Positions 50,079 through 57,718 of a stretch of 64,000 nucleotides of DNA are shown here, one piece after another. The stretch comes from Marixanthotalea marina (GTDB taxonomy: Bacteria; Bacteroidota; Bacteroidia; Flavobacteriales; Flavobacteriaceae). Numbering within the stretch: position 1 is the first letter of the stretch; each line of letters opens with the position of its first letter. A program made the position numbers and the translations under genes. The notes below the pieces were generated by a model. The model had not been told where the DNA came from. It saw nothing but the letters and a program-made list of their open reading frames with translations, and made no database searches. Location: NCBI GenBank assembly GCA_018883545.1, contig JAHLEH010000002.1, forward strand, positions 186,001 to 250,000, written 5' to 3'.

Positions 50079-50094
50079 TAAGTATTGTTACTTA
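50079..50094. promoter_or_regulatory. FNR-type palindrome before the globin cassette
   Basis: TAAGTATTGTTACTTA, arms identical to those before nrtA and the FNR-type gene. An extra inverted half-site, AATACTTA, lies at 50063-50070, so three half-sites fall within about 35 bases, 34 to 67 bases before the globin start codon. Confidence 0.65.
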
Positions 50095-50105
50095 TATTAT
50101 AGAAG

Positions 50106-50113
50106 CAAAAATA
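50106..50113 (-). promoter_or_regulatory. candidate -7 promoter box for the globin cassette
   Basis: The minus strand reads TATTTTTG (TAnnTTTG), upstream of the palindrome as in the nrtA region. Confidence 0.35.
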
Positions 50114-50207
50114 TGGGGTGGGAGAAAAAATAAGTATGGAATGTGACATAAAAAAAGCATCTTTTTTCTACTTAAAAAACTGCTTTTAGTACATAAAAAG
50201 AAGCTAT

Positions 50208-50966
50208 TTAACTATCTAAAAAATAGTTATGCTCGCTAATTTCCCTTTTTAGTAAGTCTGTATTGTTGATTGCGATTCGTTTTCCTTTAGCTGTAATAAG
50301 ATTTTCCTTTTTTAAAGCTGAAAAAACACGTATAACCTGTTCTTCGGTGGTACCGGCATAATCCGCATATTCTTTCCTACTAAGCACAATATTTAAATAG
50401 CCGCGATTTACCCCAAATTTTCTATTAATGTAAAGCAATGCATCGATTACTCTTTCCCTAACGGTCATCTGCGAAATAGATTTAACCTTAGATTCACTTT
50501 TATTGAGTTCGTTAGCATAAAACAGCATCATATCGTAGGTAAACTCTGGATTTTGTCTTAATGCATTTTGTAGACTTCCTTTAGAAAAATAGCATAATAC
50601 CGTATCTTCCAACGCAATGGCGCCAATGGAATAATACTCTTCTGTGCCAAAACCACGGTGACCGATAATCTCGCCCTCCTTGGCAAACCTAACAATCTGT
50701 TCCCTACCGTTTATGCCTGTTCTAAAAACCTTTACTTTGCCCTTTAATACAAAGAAAAGGCCATTTACTGGCGACCTTTCTATAATAAATTGCTGACCCT
50801 TTTTGCATCGTATTGTGCTTTTTTCTTTTGTAAAACCAACAGCCGAGAGCAAATCGTAGTTCTTTTTAATTAAACAAGATTCGTTTACGCAACTCGAACA
50901 ACTCAAGCCCAAATAAGCTCTTTTATTGGTTGACGATGCATATGTATTGATTGCTGTAGAATCCAT
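50208..50966 (-). CDS. FNR-type transcriptional regulator with Fe-S cysteine set
   Basis: A 252-residue Crp/Fnr protein. N-terminal cysteines C23, C26 and C31 (SCSSCVNESC) and C125 in ALEDTVLCYF align with the four [4Fe-4S] ligands of E. coli FNR (C20, C23, C29, C122). The DNA-binding helix reads TTEEQVIRVFSAL, keeping the Glu and Arg contact positions but with Ile where FNR has Ser, which fits a different half-site. It probably senses oxygen or NO. A palindrome (51003-51018) and a further half-site lie upstream, suggesting autoregulation. It follows the nap operon on the same strand. Confidence 0.9.
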   Translation of the reverse strand: MDSTAINTYASSTNKRAYLGLSCSSCVNESCLIKKNYDLLSAVGFTKEKSTIRCKKGQQFIIERSPVNGLFFVLKGKVKVFRTGINGREQIVRFAKEGEIIGHRGFGTEEYYSIGAIALEDTVLCYFSKGSLQNALRQNPEFTYDMMLFYANELNKSESKVKSISQMTVRERVIDALLYINRKFGVNRGYLNIVLSRKEYADYAGTTEEQVIRVFSALKKENLITAKGKRIAINNTDLLKREISEHNYFLDS

Positions 50967-50996
50967 TTAAATAAACAGTAAGGAATAATTATGATA

Positions 50997-51004
50997 CAAA
51001 TATA
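50997..51004 (-). promoter_or_regulatory. candidate -7 promoter box for the FNR-type gene
   Basis: The minus strand reads TATATTTG (TAnnTTTG), 31 bases before the start codon. It overlaps the edge of the palindrome at 51003, so a bound regulator would sit on the promoter. Confidence 0.4.
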
Positions 51005-51018
51005 AGTATTTATACTTA
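51003..51018. promoter_or_regulatory. FNR-type palindrome before the FNR-type gene
   Basis: TAAGTATTTATACTTA, same arms as the sites at 46178 and 50079. A separate half-site TACTTA lies at 51033-51038. Placement over the candidate promoter suggests autoregulation. Confidence 0.65.
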
Positions 51019-51112
51019 GTTTTAGTCTCAAATACTTATATTTAGTGATTTCATAAAATAAGCCTTATAAAATTTACAGAATCAAAATTTTGATACAGAT
51101 AAATTCCGATTA

Positions 51113-51130
51113 AAAAAGGCTTTGCCTTAA
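51113..51130 (-). terminator. short hairpin after the NrfD gene
   Basis: AAGGC and GCCTT around TTT with a T run on the minus strand, immediately after the stop codon of the last nap-operon gene. It is weak but correctly placed. Confidence 0.45.
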
Positions 51131-52384
51131 TTATTTATTTTTGAAGCGAATTTTTCCCAATTCAATATTAATAGCAGTTTTGGCCAGAATAGTAAATACA
51201 AAAGCACCCAAAGCCCAAATACCCAGAGTTACACCAATTTCAATACCTGTAGGTGTATATTCGGCAATTTTACCGTAAGGACCAGGAATAAAACCGGGAA
51301 CAATCAATCCGAAGCCTTTTTCTATCCAAATAGCTACAAACAAAATAAAACAAGCAAAAAAGAGCACTTTAAAATTATTACGTAGCTTATGGAAAGTCAG
51401 CAAAACAGTGGCGAGTACATTTAAGGGAATAGCAGTCCAAATCCAAGGCAATAAAGCATCTTTACCATGCAGCCCAAAAAACAGATAATAGGCGCTTTCA
51501 CTGTGATGTGTAGGCGCATAAAACTCTTTAAACAATTCAGATATAAGCATAATCAAATTAATCTGTGCAGCCACAGTAACTACCATGCCAATTTTTTTTA
51601 TGGTCTTATCTTCAATATTAAAAGCTGTAAAAGTTCTTATAATGGCCAAAACCAAAATAATCAAGGCTGGCCCCGCCGCAAAAGCCGATGCCAAAAAACG
51701 AGGTCCCAAAAGGGCATTATTCCAAAACGGACGCGCTTGTAATCCTTGATACAAAAAAGCAGTTACCAAATGAATACCAACGGCCCAAAATACTGATAAA
51801 ATAGCCCCTGGCACATACACACCTGGTTTTGCCTCTTTTCCTTGATAATGCCTAAAAAGAATATAAAACGGAATGGTAATATTTAAAAAGAGATACCCGT
51901 TAAGTACAATAACATCCCAAGTTAACATCGAATTTGGAAAATTGAATACACCAATACCTGGAATCATATGCCATAGCACAGACGGTCCACCCATATCCGC
52001 AACCACAAACGCCAAACACATTATTAAGGCTGCAACCGCCAAGCCCTCACCAATTAAAACAGCCTGTTTAAAATCGATATCTTTAAGGACATACGTAGGC
52101 ATTACCAGCATAACAGCAGCAGCAGCAACGCCGACCAAAAAGGTAAAATTCGAAATATATAAACCCCAACTTACCCTATCTGTCATTCCCGTTACACTAA
52201 GCCCTTCCTCTAACTGAATGGAATAACAATACATCCCTATCAGCATTATAAAAGTCAGTGCTCCCATCCAGATATGATACTTTAAAGACCCATGAGTAAT
52301 GGTATCTAAACTATCTCTTATTAAACCTTTAAAAACCTTAAATTGTTTCATCCAAAAATTTTTACAATACTCATTTTGGGACAA
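51131..52384 (-). CDS. NrfD/PsrC-type polytopic quinone-interacting subunit
   Basis: A 417-residue integral membrane protein with about nine to ten helices, of the NrfD family. Segments such as WGLYISNFTFLVGVAAAAVML, LTWDVIVLNGYLFLNI and GPRFLASAFAAGPALI are typical. The family holds a quinol site and passes electrons to an Fe-S partner, here the protein encoded just upstream. In this nap operon it takes the place of NapC or NapH. It is the last gene before the FNR-type regulator. Confidence 0.87.
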   Translation of the reverse strand: MSQNEYCKNFWMKQFKVFKGLIRDSLDTITHGSLKYHIWMGALTFIMLIGMYCYSIQLEEGLSVTGMTDRVSWGLYISNFTFLVGVAAAAVMLVMPTYVLKDIDFKQAVLIGEGLAVAALIMCLAFVVADMGGPSVLWHMIPGIGVFNFPNSMLTWDVIVLNGYLFLNITIPFYILFRHYQGKEAKPGVYVPGAILSVFWAVGIHLVTAFLYQGLQARPFWNNALLGPRFLASAFAAGPALIILVLAIIRTFTAFNIEDKTIKKIGMVVTVAAQINLIMLISELFKEFYAPTHHSESAYYLFFGLHGKDALLPWIWTAIPLNVLATVLLTFHKLRNNFKVLFFACFILFVAIWIEKGFGLIVPGFIPGPYGKIAEYTPTGIEIGVTLGIWALGAFVFTILAKTAINIELGKIRFKNK

Positions 52385-52488
52385 CTATCCCGTTTTCAAC
52401 ACTAATCCAATAATCAAACAGTGCAAAAGAACTATTGCATATTTTAATTTTAATCTTCATCGAGTAATAAATTCAACTCATTATCAGG

Positions 52489-53616
52489 TTAATCCATAAA
52501 ATACCAAAACTTAGGTTCAGTACCCAAATCTTCCTTTAGCCTAAATACTTTTTTATTTTCCAGCACCCACCTTATGGTACTGTTAGGGTCTAACAAATTA
52601 CCGAAAATACGGGCTCCGGTAGGACAAGCCTCAACACATGCCGGATTTTTGCCTGCTCTGGAACGCTGTACACAAAACGTACATTTTTCCATAACACCTT
52701 TTTTACGCATTCGGTTGCCCAAATAATGTTGATTGTGGTTAATCTCTTCTTCAGGCACCTCTGGTTTGCTCCAATTAAAACGCCTTCCATCATAAGGACA
52801 TGCTGCCATACAATAGCGACATCCCACACACCAATCGTAGTCAACAACCACCAACCCATCTTCTTCCCGCCAAGTTGCCTGCACAGGACAAACCTCTACA
52901 CATGGAGGGTTATCGCAATGAAAACACTGTGTCCCCATATAAAAATGGCCCTCCGCAGGAACTTCATGATAATAGTTATCGTCAGCTTCATTAAAATTGA
53001 AACCCTTACCATCTTTCATCTCATGTATTCTAATGTACTGCATTTGTGAATTTCGGTCTTGGTTATTTTCCTCAACACAAGCGTTTACACAGTCCATATA
53101 GCCTTGACATTTTGATATATTGAAAGCATAGCCGTAAAGCACATTTTCCTCGGCATTTTTGGATGACATGCTTATTTTTTTTCCTGTTCTAAGTTCGTAA
53201 GAACGCATCAATCGGTCAACGGTAGCTTTTTTTTCATCATCATTCATCAGTTTATAGTTACCTTTAAACTGTTCTTCCCAATCAATCTGTGCTTTTTCCT
53301 TGGCATCATCACCTGCAACAACACTACATGACGTACTTACCGCCCCAGCACCTATCAACAAACTAGCGGTGAGTTTTTTAAATGCCGAACGACGACTCAT
53401 TTTAACATCAAAAACCTGATCGAAACCATCCTTCAAACGTTCATCACCAATAGAAGCGTCAATAGCCCCTTTATTGAATTCATCCACTGTTATTTGATCT
53501 TCAACTGAATTTGAACCGCATCCTCCAGAAGTTTTTCCACAACCACAAGATGCCTTAGGCACTTCCTTTTTCCTTCCAAGGTTTAATGAAATCCATTTTT
53601 TACTTTTATTGCTCAT
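52489..53616 (-). CDS. four-cluster Fe-S protein with cysteine-rich N-terminus and internal Tat motif
   Basis: A 375-residue protein. The main domain (about 165-375) has the ferredoxin-type motifs of DmsB/PsrB/ActB partners: CQGYMDCVNAC, CFHCDNPPCVEVC, CVGCRYCMAAC, CTFC and CVEAC. The N-terminus is unusual: cysteines at 24, 26 and 33 (SCGCGKTSGGCG), then a twin-arginine motif SRRSAFKKL at 74-82, not at the start, followed by a hydrophobic stretch and a cysteine in VSTSC. This extended Tat layout is known from alternative complex III-type proteins in Bacteroidota. It should sit on the periplasmic face and pair with the NrfD subunit. Confidence 0.88.
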   Translation of the reverse strand: MSNKSKKWISLNLGRKKEVPKASCGCGKTSGGCGSNSVEDQITVDEFNKGAIDASIGDERLKDGFDQVFDVKMSRRSAFKKLTASLLIGAGAVSTSCSVVAGDDAKEKAQIDWEEQFKGNYKLMNDDEKKATVDRLMRSYELRTGKKISMSSKNAEENVLYGYAFNISKCQGYMDCVNACVEENNQDRNSQMQYIRIHEMKDGKGFNFNEADDNYYHEVPAEGHFYMGTQCFHCDNPPCVEVCPVQATWREEDGLVVVDYDWCVGCRYCMAACPYDGRRFNWSKPEVPEEEINHNQHYLGNRMRKKGVMEKCTFCVQRSRAGKNPACVEACPTGARIFGNLLDPNSTIRWVLENKKVFRLKEDLGTEPKFWYFMD

Positions 53617-53653
53617 ACCTAAATTTTAAAACTCTTATAGTAGTTTTGCCTAT

Positions 53654-54283
53654 TTATTCTCTTTCTATAACTTTTTGTGTATTGAAACGTGCCGGCCATC
53701 TTGACTCAAAATGAGGCTCGTGCGGATTATGACAATTCACACAAGTCATAGAAGCCCTTGGAGGCGCCCATCCACCAATTCGTTTTCCGTGTGCACCGCC
53801 TTTCCAATCCTCAAACTGTTTTGAGTGGCATTGGCTACATAGATTATAACTATTGTTAAAATCAATTTGATTGCCCGTTAACCCTCTTAAATCATCCATA
53901 TTATCAGGGTTATGACATGTAATGCAATTCATTGTGTTTTGATTGGCATGAACCAACTTAATGTCCCAATGTGCCTTTTTATTACTTCCATCCTGCATTT
54001 GGGCCAATGGTTTAGTATGGCATTCTGTACAAGAGAACATGTTTATTGCACTTTTCCGTTCAGGAACCAAAAAAGTGTGTTCCCCCTCGGTAATTTCAAT
54101 CAATTTAACGCCATCAAAATACGGTTCTGATGATAATGAAGTCCCATGATAATCTTTACTTTCAGATTCAATTTTATCAATAACACCATGATATTCACTT
54201 TCACCATGCTTGCATGAGAAAAAAACAAAACCCAAAATAAAAAGGCATACTATTTTGTTTATAAAATATTTTTTACTGCACAT
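53654..54283 (-). CDS. tetraheme c-type lipoprotein
   Basis: From the ATG at 54283 the product is 209 residues. This start is chosen over the longer frame to 54310 because a strong Shine-Dalgarno, GGGGAGG, precedes it and a lipoprotein signal follows directly (lipobox FFSC in CLFILGFVFFSCKHG). Four CxxCH sites are present: SCTECH, NCITCH, LCSQCH and TCVNCH. The gene overlaps the end of napB by 11 bases, so it is translationally coupled. It probably relays electrons between the Fe-S/NrfD module and NapAB. Confidence 0.85.
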   Translation of the reverse strand: MCSKKYFINKIVCLFILGFVFFSCKHGESEYHGVIDKIESESKDYHGTSLSSEPYFDGVKLIEITEGEHTFLVPERKSAINMFSCTECHTKPLAQMQDGSNKKAHWDIKLVHANQNTMNCITCHNPDNMDDLRGLTGNQIDFNNSYNLCSQCHSKQFEDWKGGAHGKRIGGWAPPRASMTCVNCHNPHEPHFESRWPARFNTQKVIERE

Positions 54284-54965
54284 AATCGCCTCCCCTTTTA
54301 AAAATTCCAATATCAGTCATCTCCTTGTTATTAATAACATGGCACTGACGACAATTTATTCTTTCGGGATGTGTTACCCTAATTTCTTCCGGCGCACTTG
54401 GTCCGGCGTGACATGACAAACAATTTTCATGCATTTGTATTTGATGCGGGACTATAGGCGGACTGCCCAACATGGCATTATTAACACCTACCACTGGGGC
54501 TTTTAGCTTTTCGAAATTAGTATTTCTAAATAGCCCTGTTGATACTTGTGCCACATGGCATTGACGGCAATTTACCATCTCGGGGTGTGGTGTTACGGGA
54601 GCATACGCATCAAACTTTTCTACAAAACCACCATTTTGATGACATTTTAAACACACATCTTCCCCCATGCTACGCTCGTTAGCCACAGGATGCGGAATAC
54701 TTGGTGGGGCGCCGTGAAAGGCTCTGTTTTCATAATAGGTTTCCAGCGTACGTTGATGGTTCTCATCAATAGGCATATTGGCATAGTCCAATGCATATTT
54801 CGAGCGTTCAAAAACGCCTGTTTCAGAAGGAATAAGTGTTATTGGATGAGTGTTTTCAATAGGAATGTAAGCTTCTTCTTTTCCCGTTCGGTAGCTGATA
54901 TTCCACACAACAATAAAGGACACAAACAAAGTCACAAATAGAAATATGATACCCAAGCGCTTCAT
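54273..54965 (-). CDS. napB: NapB-type nitrate reductase cytochrome with internal duplication
   Basis: A 230-residue c-type cytochrome with one N-terminal membrane or signal helix. Classical NapB is a diheme protein; this one has four CxxCH sites, at 105, 133, 182 and 205. The segment PPSIPHPV...CLKCH...TPHPEMVNCRQCHV (about 87-138) is repeated as PPIVPHQI...CLSCH...THPERINCRQCHV (about 169-210), an internal duplication. It begins 2 bases after napA and should deliver electrons to it. Confidence 0.87.
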   Translation of the reverse strand: MKRLGIIFLFVTLFVSFIVVWNISYRTGKEEAYIPIENTHPITLIPSETGVFERSKYALDYANMPIDENHQRTLETYYENRAFHGAPPSIPHPVANERSMGEDVCLKCHQNGGFVEKFDAYAPVTPHPEMVNCRQCHVAQVSTGLFRNTNFEKLKAPVVGVNNAMLGSPPIVPHQIQMHENCLSCHAGPSAPEEIRVTHPERINCRQCHVINNKEMTDIGIFKRGGDYVQ

Positions 54966-54967
54966 AA

Positions 54968-57292
54968 CTAAACCTTTTCTATTTTAACAGCACACTTCTT
55001 ATAATCAGGTTGTTTTGAGATTGGACAAAAAGCATCGAGTGTCACGTCATTAATCAGCATATTCTCATCAAAAAATGGCACAAAAACCTGATTTCTTTCT
55101 GGAACACCTCTTTCATTTACCGATGCAGGCAAAACAATTTCACCCCGTCTTGAGGACACCCTTACTTTATCGCCTGTTTTTATTTGCATTTCTTTAGCCT
55201 GCCCTGGGTTTAACTCTACATAACCGTTAGGCATCGCTTTATGCAACACCGGAATTCTACGTGTCATAGAACCAGTATGCCAATGCTCCACCACACGACC
55301 AGTACACAACCAAAACGGATAATCATTATCGGGTTCTTCGGGCGCTGGTTCGTACGGACGTTGCCAAATCACAGCCTTACCATCTGGTTTTCCGTAAAAA
55401 TGAAATTTTTCACCATTACTACAAGCGGGATCATATTCCGCATTAAAACGCCATTGGGTTGATTTACCTTCAACGTAAGGCCATTGTGCTCCAGGTTGCG
55501 ATTTTAAAACTTCTAAAGGCGCCATACCGTGCTTTTTACCCTCATGATGCTTGCTGTATTCGTTATAAATCTCTTCTATATGGGTTTCTTCTTTATAATA
55601 AAATTGCCTTTCATAACCCAAGCGACGCGCCACTTCTATAAGCTGCCAAGTATCACTTACAGCCTCACCCAAAGGTTCAACCATTTTTTCAAAATATTGG
55701 GTACGGCGTTCAGAGTTACCATACATGCCTTCCCTCTCAATCCACATTGCCGATGGTAAAATCACATCAGCAATATCTGTGGTTGGTGTTGGGTACACAT
55801 CTGAAACCACAATAAATCGCCCTTCTTTTTTTGTGGCATCTCGGTAACGCTTCAATTTAGGCATTGTAACCATAGGGTTGGTCACCTGAATCCACATAAA
55901 CCGAATATCTCCCCTATCTAAAGCCCGAAACATTTCTACAGTATGGTAAGTTGGTTTTGGTGAAATGTTTTCAACGGGTACATTCCAAATTTCAGCAGCA
56001 TGCTTACGGTCCTCCTCATTGGTTACCACGCCATGAGGCAATTTATGCGTTAAGGTACCCACTTCCCTAACAGTACCACAAGCACTAGGCTGTCCAGTTA
56101 ACGAAAATGGACTGTTGCCTGGTGTTGAAATTTTCCCAGTAAGCAAGTGAATGTTATAAATTAGGTTGTTCATCCAAGTACCTCGGGTATGCTGATTAGG
56201 CCCCATACACCATAACGACATCACCTTAGTATTCGGATTGCCATAATGGGAAGCCATATATTTGATGTCTTTAGCAGAAACACCTGAAATTTTCTCAACT
56301 TTTTCTGGCGTATAATCTTTCAGGAAAGTTTTAAAATCTTTAAAAGAAATGGCTTCTGGCTTATCGTTAAACTGATAATTGTCTTCTAGACCATAACCCA
56401 TGTTAGTTAATCCTTTACTAAAATTGCAGTACTTTTCTACAAAGGATTGGTTTACCCAACCGTTTTCAATAATTTCGTAGCAAATAGCGTTTGCAACTGC
56501 GAGATCTGTATTTGGTTTAAATATAATAGACTTATCGGCAGCCATACTGGTTCGGGTGGTACGGGTGGCAAAATCAATAATTTTAACTCCCCTTTTTAAA
56601 CGCTGGTCCAACAACCTTGAAAACAATACCGGATGCATTTCAGCCATATTATTTCCCCATAATACGAACACATTGGCATGATCAATATCTTCATAACAGC
56701 CCATAGGCTCGTCAATTCCAAAAGATGTCAAAAACCCTGTCACCGCACTTGCCATACACAATCTAGCATTGGCCTCTACATTATTGGTGCCAATACAACC
56801 CTTAAATAATTTTGAAGCAACATAGCCATCGGGGATTGTCCATTGCCCAGAACCATAAATGGAAACAGCATCTTTTCCATAGTCTTTTATAGTTTCTTGC
56901 ATTTTTGAAGCAACCAAATCCAATGCCTCTTTCATTGAAGTCTCTACATACCTACCATTCTTTTTCACAAGAGGTTTTGTCAATCTATCTTTTCCATAAA
57001 GTGCCATTACAGAATGATAACCTTTTACACAACACAATCCTTTGTTTACCGGCGAATTGGGATCTCCTTTTACAGCCACAGCCTTACCATTATCTATCCC
57101 GACCAAAACACCACAACCTACACCACAAAATCGACATGGCGCTTTCTTCCAGTCCAAATTACCTTTAGGAAGATTTTTCTCTTGTTCTCCGGCAAATAAT
57201 ATACCCGGAAACATAGATGCAGCAGCTGTCATGGCCGACATAATGGCCATTTTCTTTACGAAACTCCTTCTATTAATTAATGAAACGTACAT
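54968..57292 (-). CDS. napA: periplasmic nitrate reductase catalytic subunit
   Basis: A 774-residue molybdopterin enzyme that reduces nitrate to nitrite. A Tat motif NRRSFVKK is at 7-14, so it is exported folded. The [4Fe-4S] cysteines are C53, C56, C60 and C88, with K90 in CVKGY. The Mo ligand is probably C179 in NARLCMASA. It is somewhat shorter than E. coli NapA. The Tat signal argues against cytoplasmic NasA. It starts 6 bases after napD and needs the molybdopterin cofactor made by the divergent operon. Confidence 0.94.
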   Translation of the reverse strand: MYVSLINRRSFVKKMAIMSAMTAAASMFPGILFAGEQEKNLPKGNLDWKKAPCRFCGVGCGVLVGIDNGKAVAVKGDPNSPVNKGLCCVKGYHSVMALYGKDRLTKPLVKKNGRYVETSMKEALDLVASKMQETIKDYGKDAVSIYGSGQWTIPDGYVASKLFKGCIGTNNVEANARLCMASAVTGFLTSFGIDEPMGCYEDIDHANVFVLWGNNMAEMHPVLFSRLLDQRLKRGVKIIDFATRTTRTSMAADKSIIFKPNTDLAVANAICYEIIENGWVNQSFVEKYCNFSKGLTNMGYGLEDNYQFNDKPEAISFKDFKTFLKDYTPEKVEKISGVSAKDIKYMASHYGNPNTKVMSLWCMGPNQHTRGTWMNNLIYNIHLLTGKISTPGNSPFSLTGQPSACGTVREVGTLTHKLPHGVVTNEEDRKHAAEIWNVPVENISPKPTYHTVEMFRALDRGDIRFMWIQVTNPMVTMPKLKRYRDATKKEGRFIVVSDVYPTPTTDIADVILPSAMWIEREGMYGNSERRTQYFEKMVEPLGEAVSDTWQLIEVARRLGYERQFYYKEETHIEEIYNEYSKHHEGKKHGMAPLEVLKSQPGAQWPYVEGKSTQWRFNAEYDPACSNGEKFHFYGKPDGKAVIWQRPYEPAPEEPDNDYPFWLCTGRVVEHWHTGSMTRRIPVLHKAMPNGYVELNPGQAKEMQIKTGDKVRVSSRRGEIVLPASVNERGVPERNQVFVPFFDENMLINDVTLDAFCPISKQPDYKKCAVKIEKV

Positions 57293-57298
57293 ATAATT

Positions 57299-57538
57299 TT
57301 ATTTATCTTTTGGTACATCAAATCCAGAAACCATAGCCATCAGTTTTAAATCTTCAAGGCTTTCTATGGTCTGTTTTAATTTATCTTCTTGTTCCTGATT
57401 ATCTGTTTCTGTAACTACAATGAGTAAGTTTTCATTTTCAGCTGGAATAACTTCGCAATTAGACAAAGTATTTAAAGCCTTAGCGAGGCTTTCTTTTCTA
57501 CCACTGTGGGGATGTGCTAAATAACTTTTTATAGGCAT
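57299..57538 (-). CDS. napD: NapD-like maturation chaperone
   Basis: A 79-residue ferredoxin-fold protein that should bind the NapA Tat signal until cofactor insertion is complete. The order of strands and helices (MPIKSYLAHPHSGRKESLAKALNTL, then EVIPAENENLLIVVTE, then LKLMAMVSGFD) fits NapD. It is the first gene of the nap operon, 6 bases before napA. The family similarity is weak in sequence, so context is part of the evidence. Its upstream region is shared with moeA and contains a ModE-type operator. Confidence 0.82.
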   Translation of the reverse strand: MPIKSYLAHPHSGRKESLAKALNTLSNCEVIPAENENLLIVVTETDNQEQEDKLKQTIESLEDLKLMAMVSGFDVPKDK

Positions 57539-57682
57539 AAAATTTATTTATCTATCAGTTAAAAGCGTAAAACTCTAGTAATTTAACAAAATAAAAACTG
57601 ACAATTATCATATTCTCATTATTTAAAATAAATCTAAACAAACCAATTTTTAAATTAAATAGGCGTATATAAAAAGCCAAAA

Positions 57683-57710
57683 ATCGTTATATTTGCAAAT
57701 ACATAACGAT
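57683..57710. promoter_or_regulatory. ModE-type operator before moeA
   Basis: CGTTATATT (57685-57693), six bases, then TACATAACG (57700-57708), extended to ATCG and CGAT at the ends. As I remember it, the half-sites match the E. coli ModE operator of modA. It ends 8 bases before the moeA ATG, and a ModE-like gene is the second gene of the operon. The site is about 145 bases from the napD start, so it could influence both directions. Confidence 0.72.
57688..57695 (+). promoter_or_regulatory. candidate -7 promoter box for moeA
   Basis: TATATTTG matches TAnnTTTG and lies inside the ModE-type operator, so a bound ModE-like protein would block it. Distance to the ATG at 57719 is 23 bases. Confidence 0.45.
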
Positions 57711-57718
57711 CGATAACA

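Noticed and set aside
54284-54310. Longer start of the tetraheme lipoprotein at 54310
   Set aside because: It would place nine residues before the signal peptide and overlap napB more; a strong Shine-Dalgarno sits directly before the ATG at 54283.
54968-57292. NapA as an assimilatory cytoplasmic NasA
   Set aside because: A Tat signal is present and napD and napB are adjacent; no nasB or nirBD is seen.
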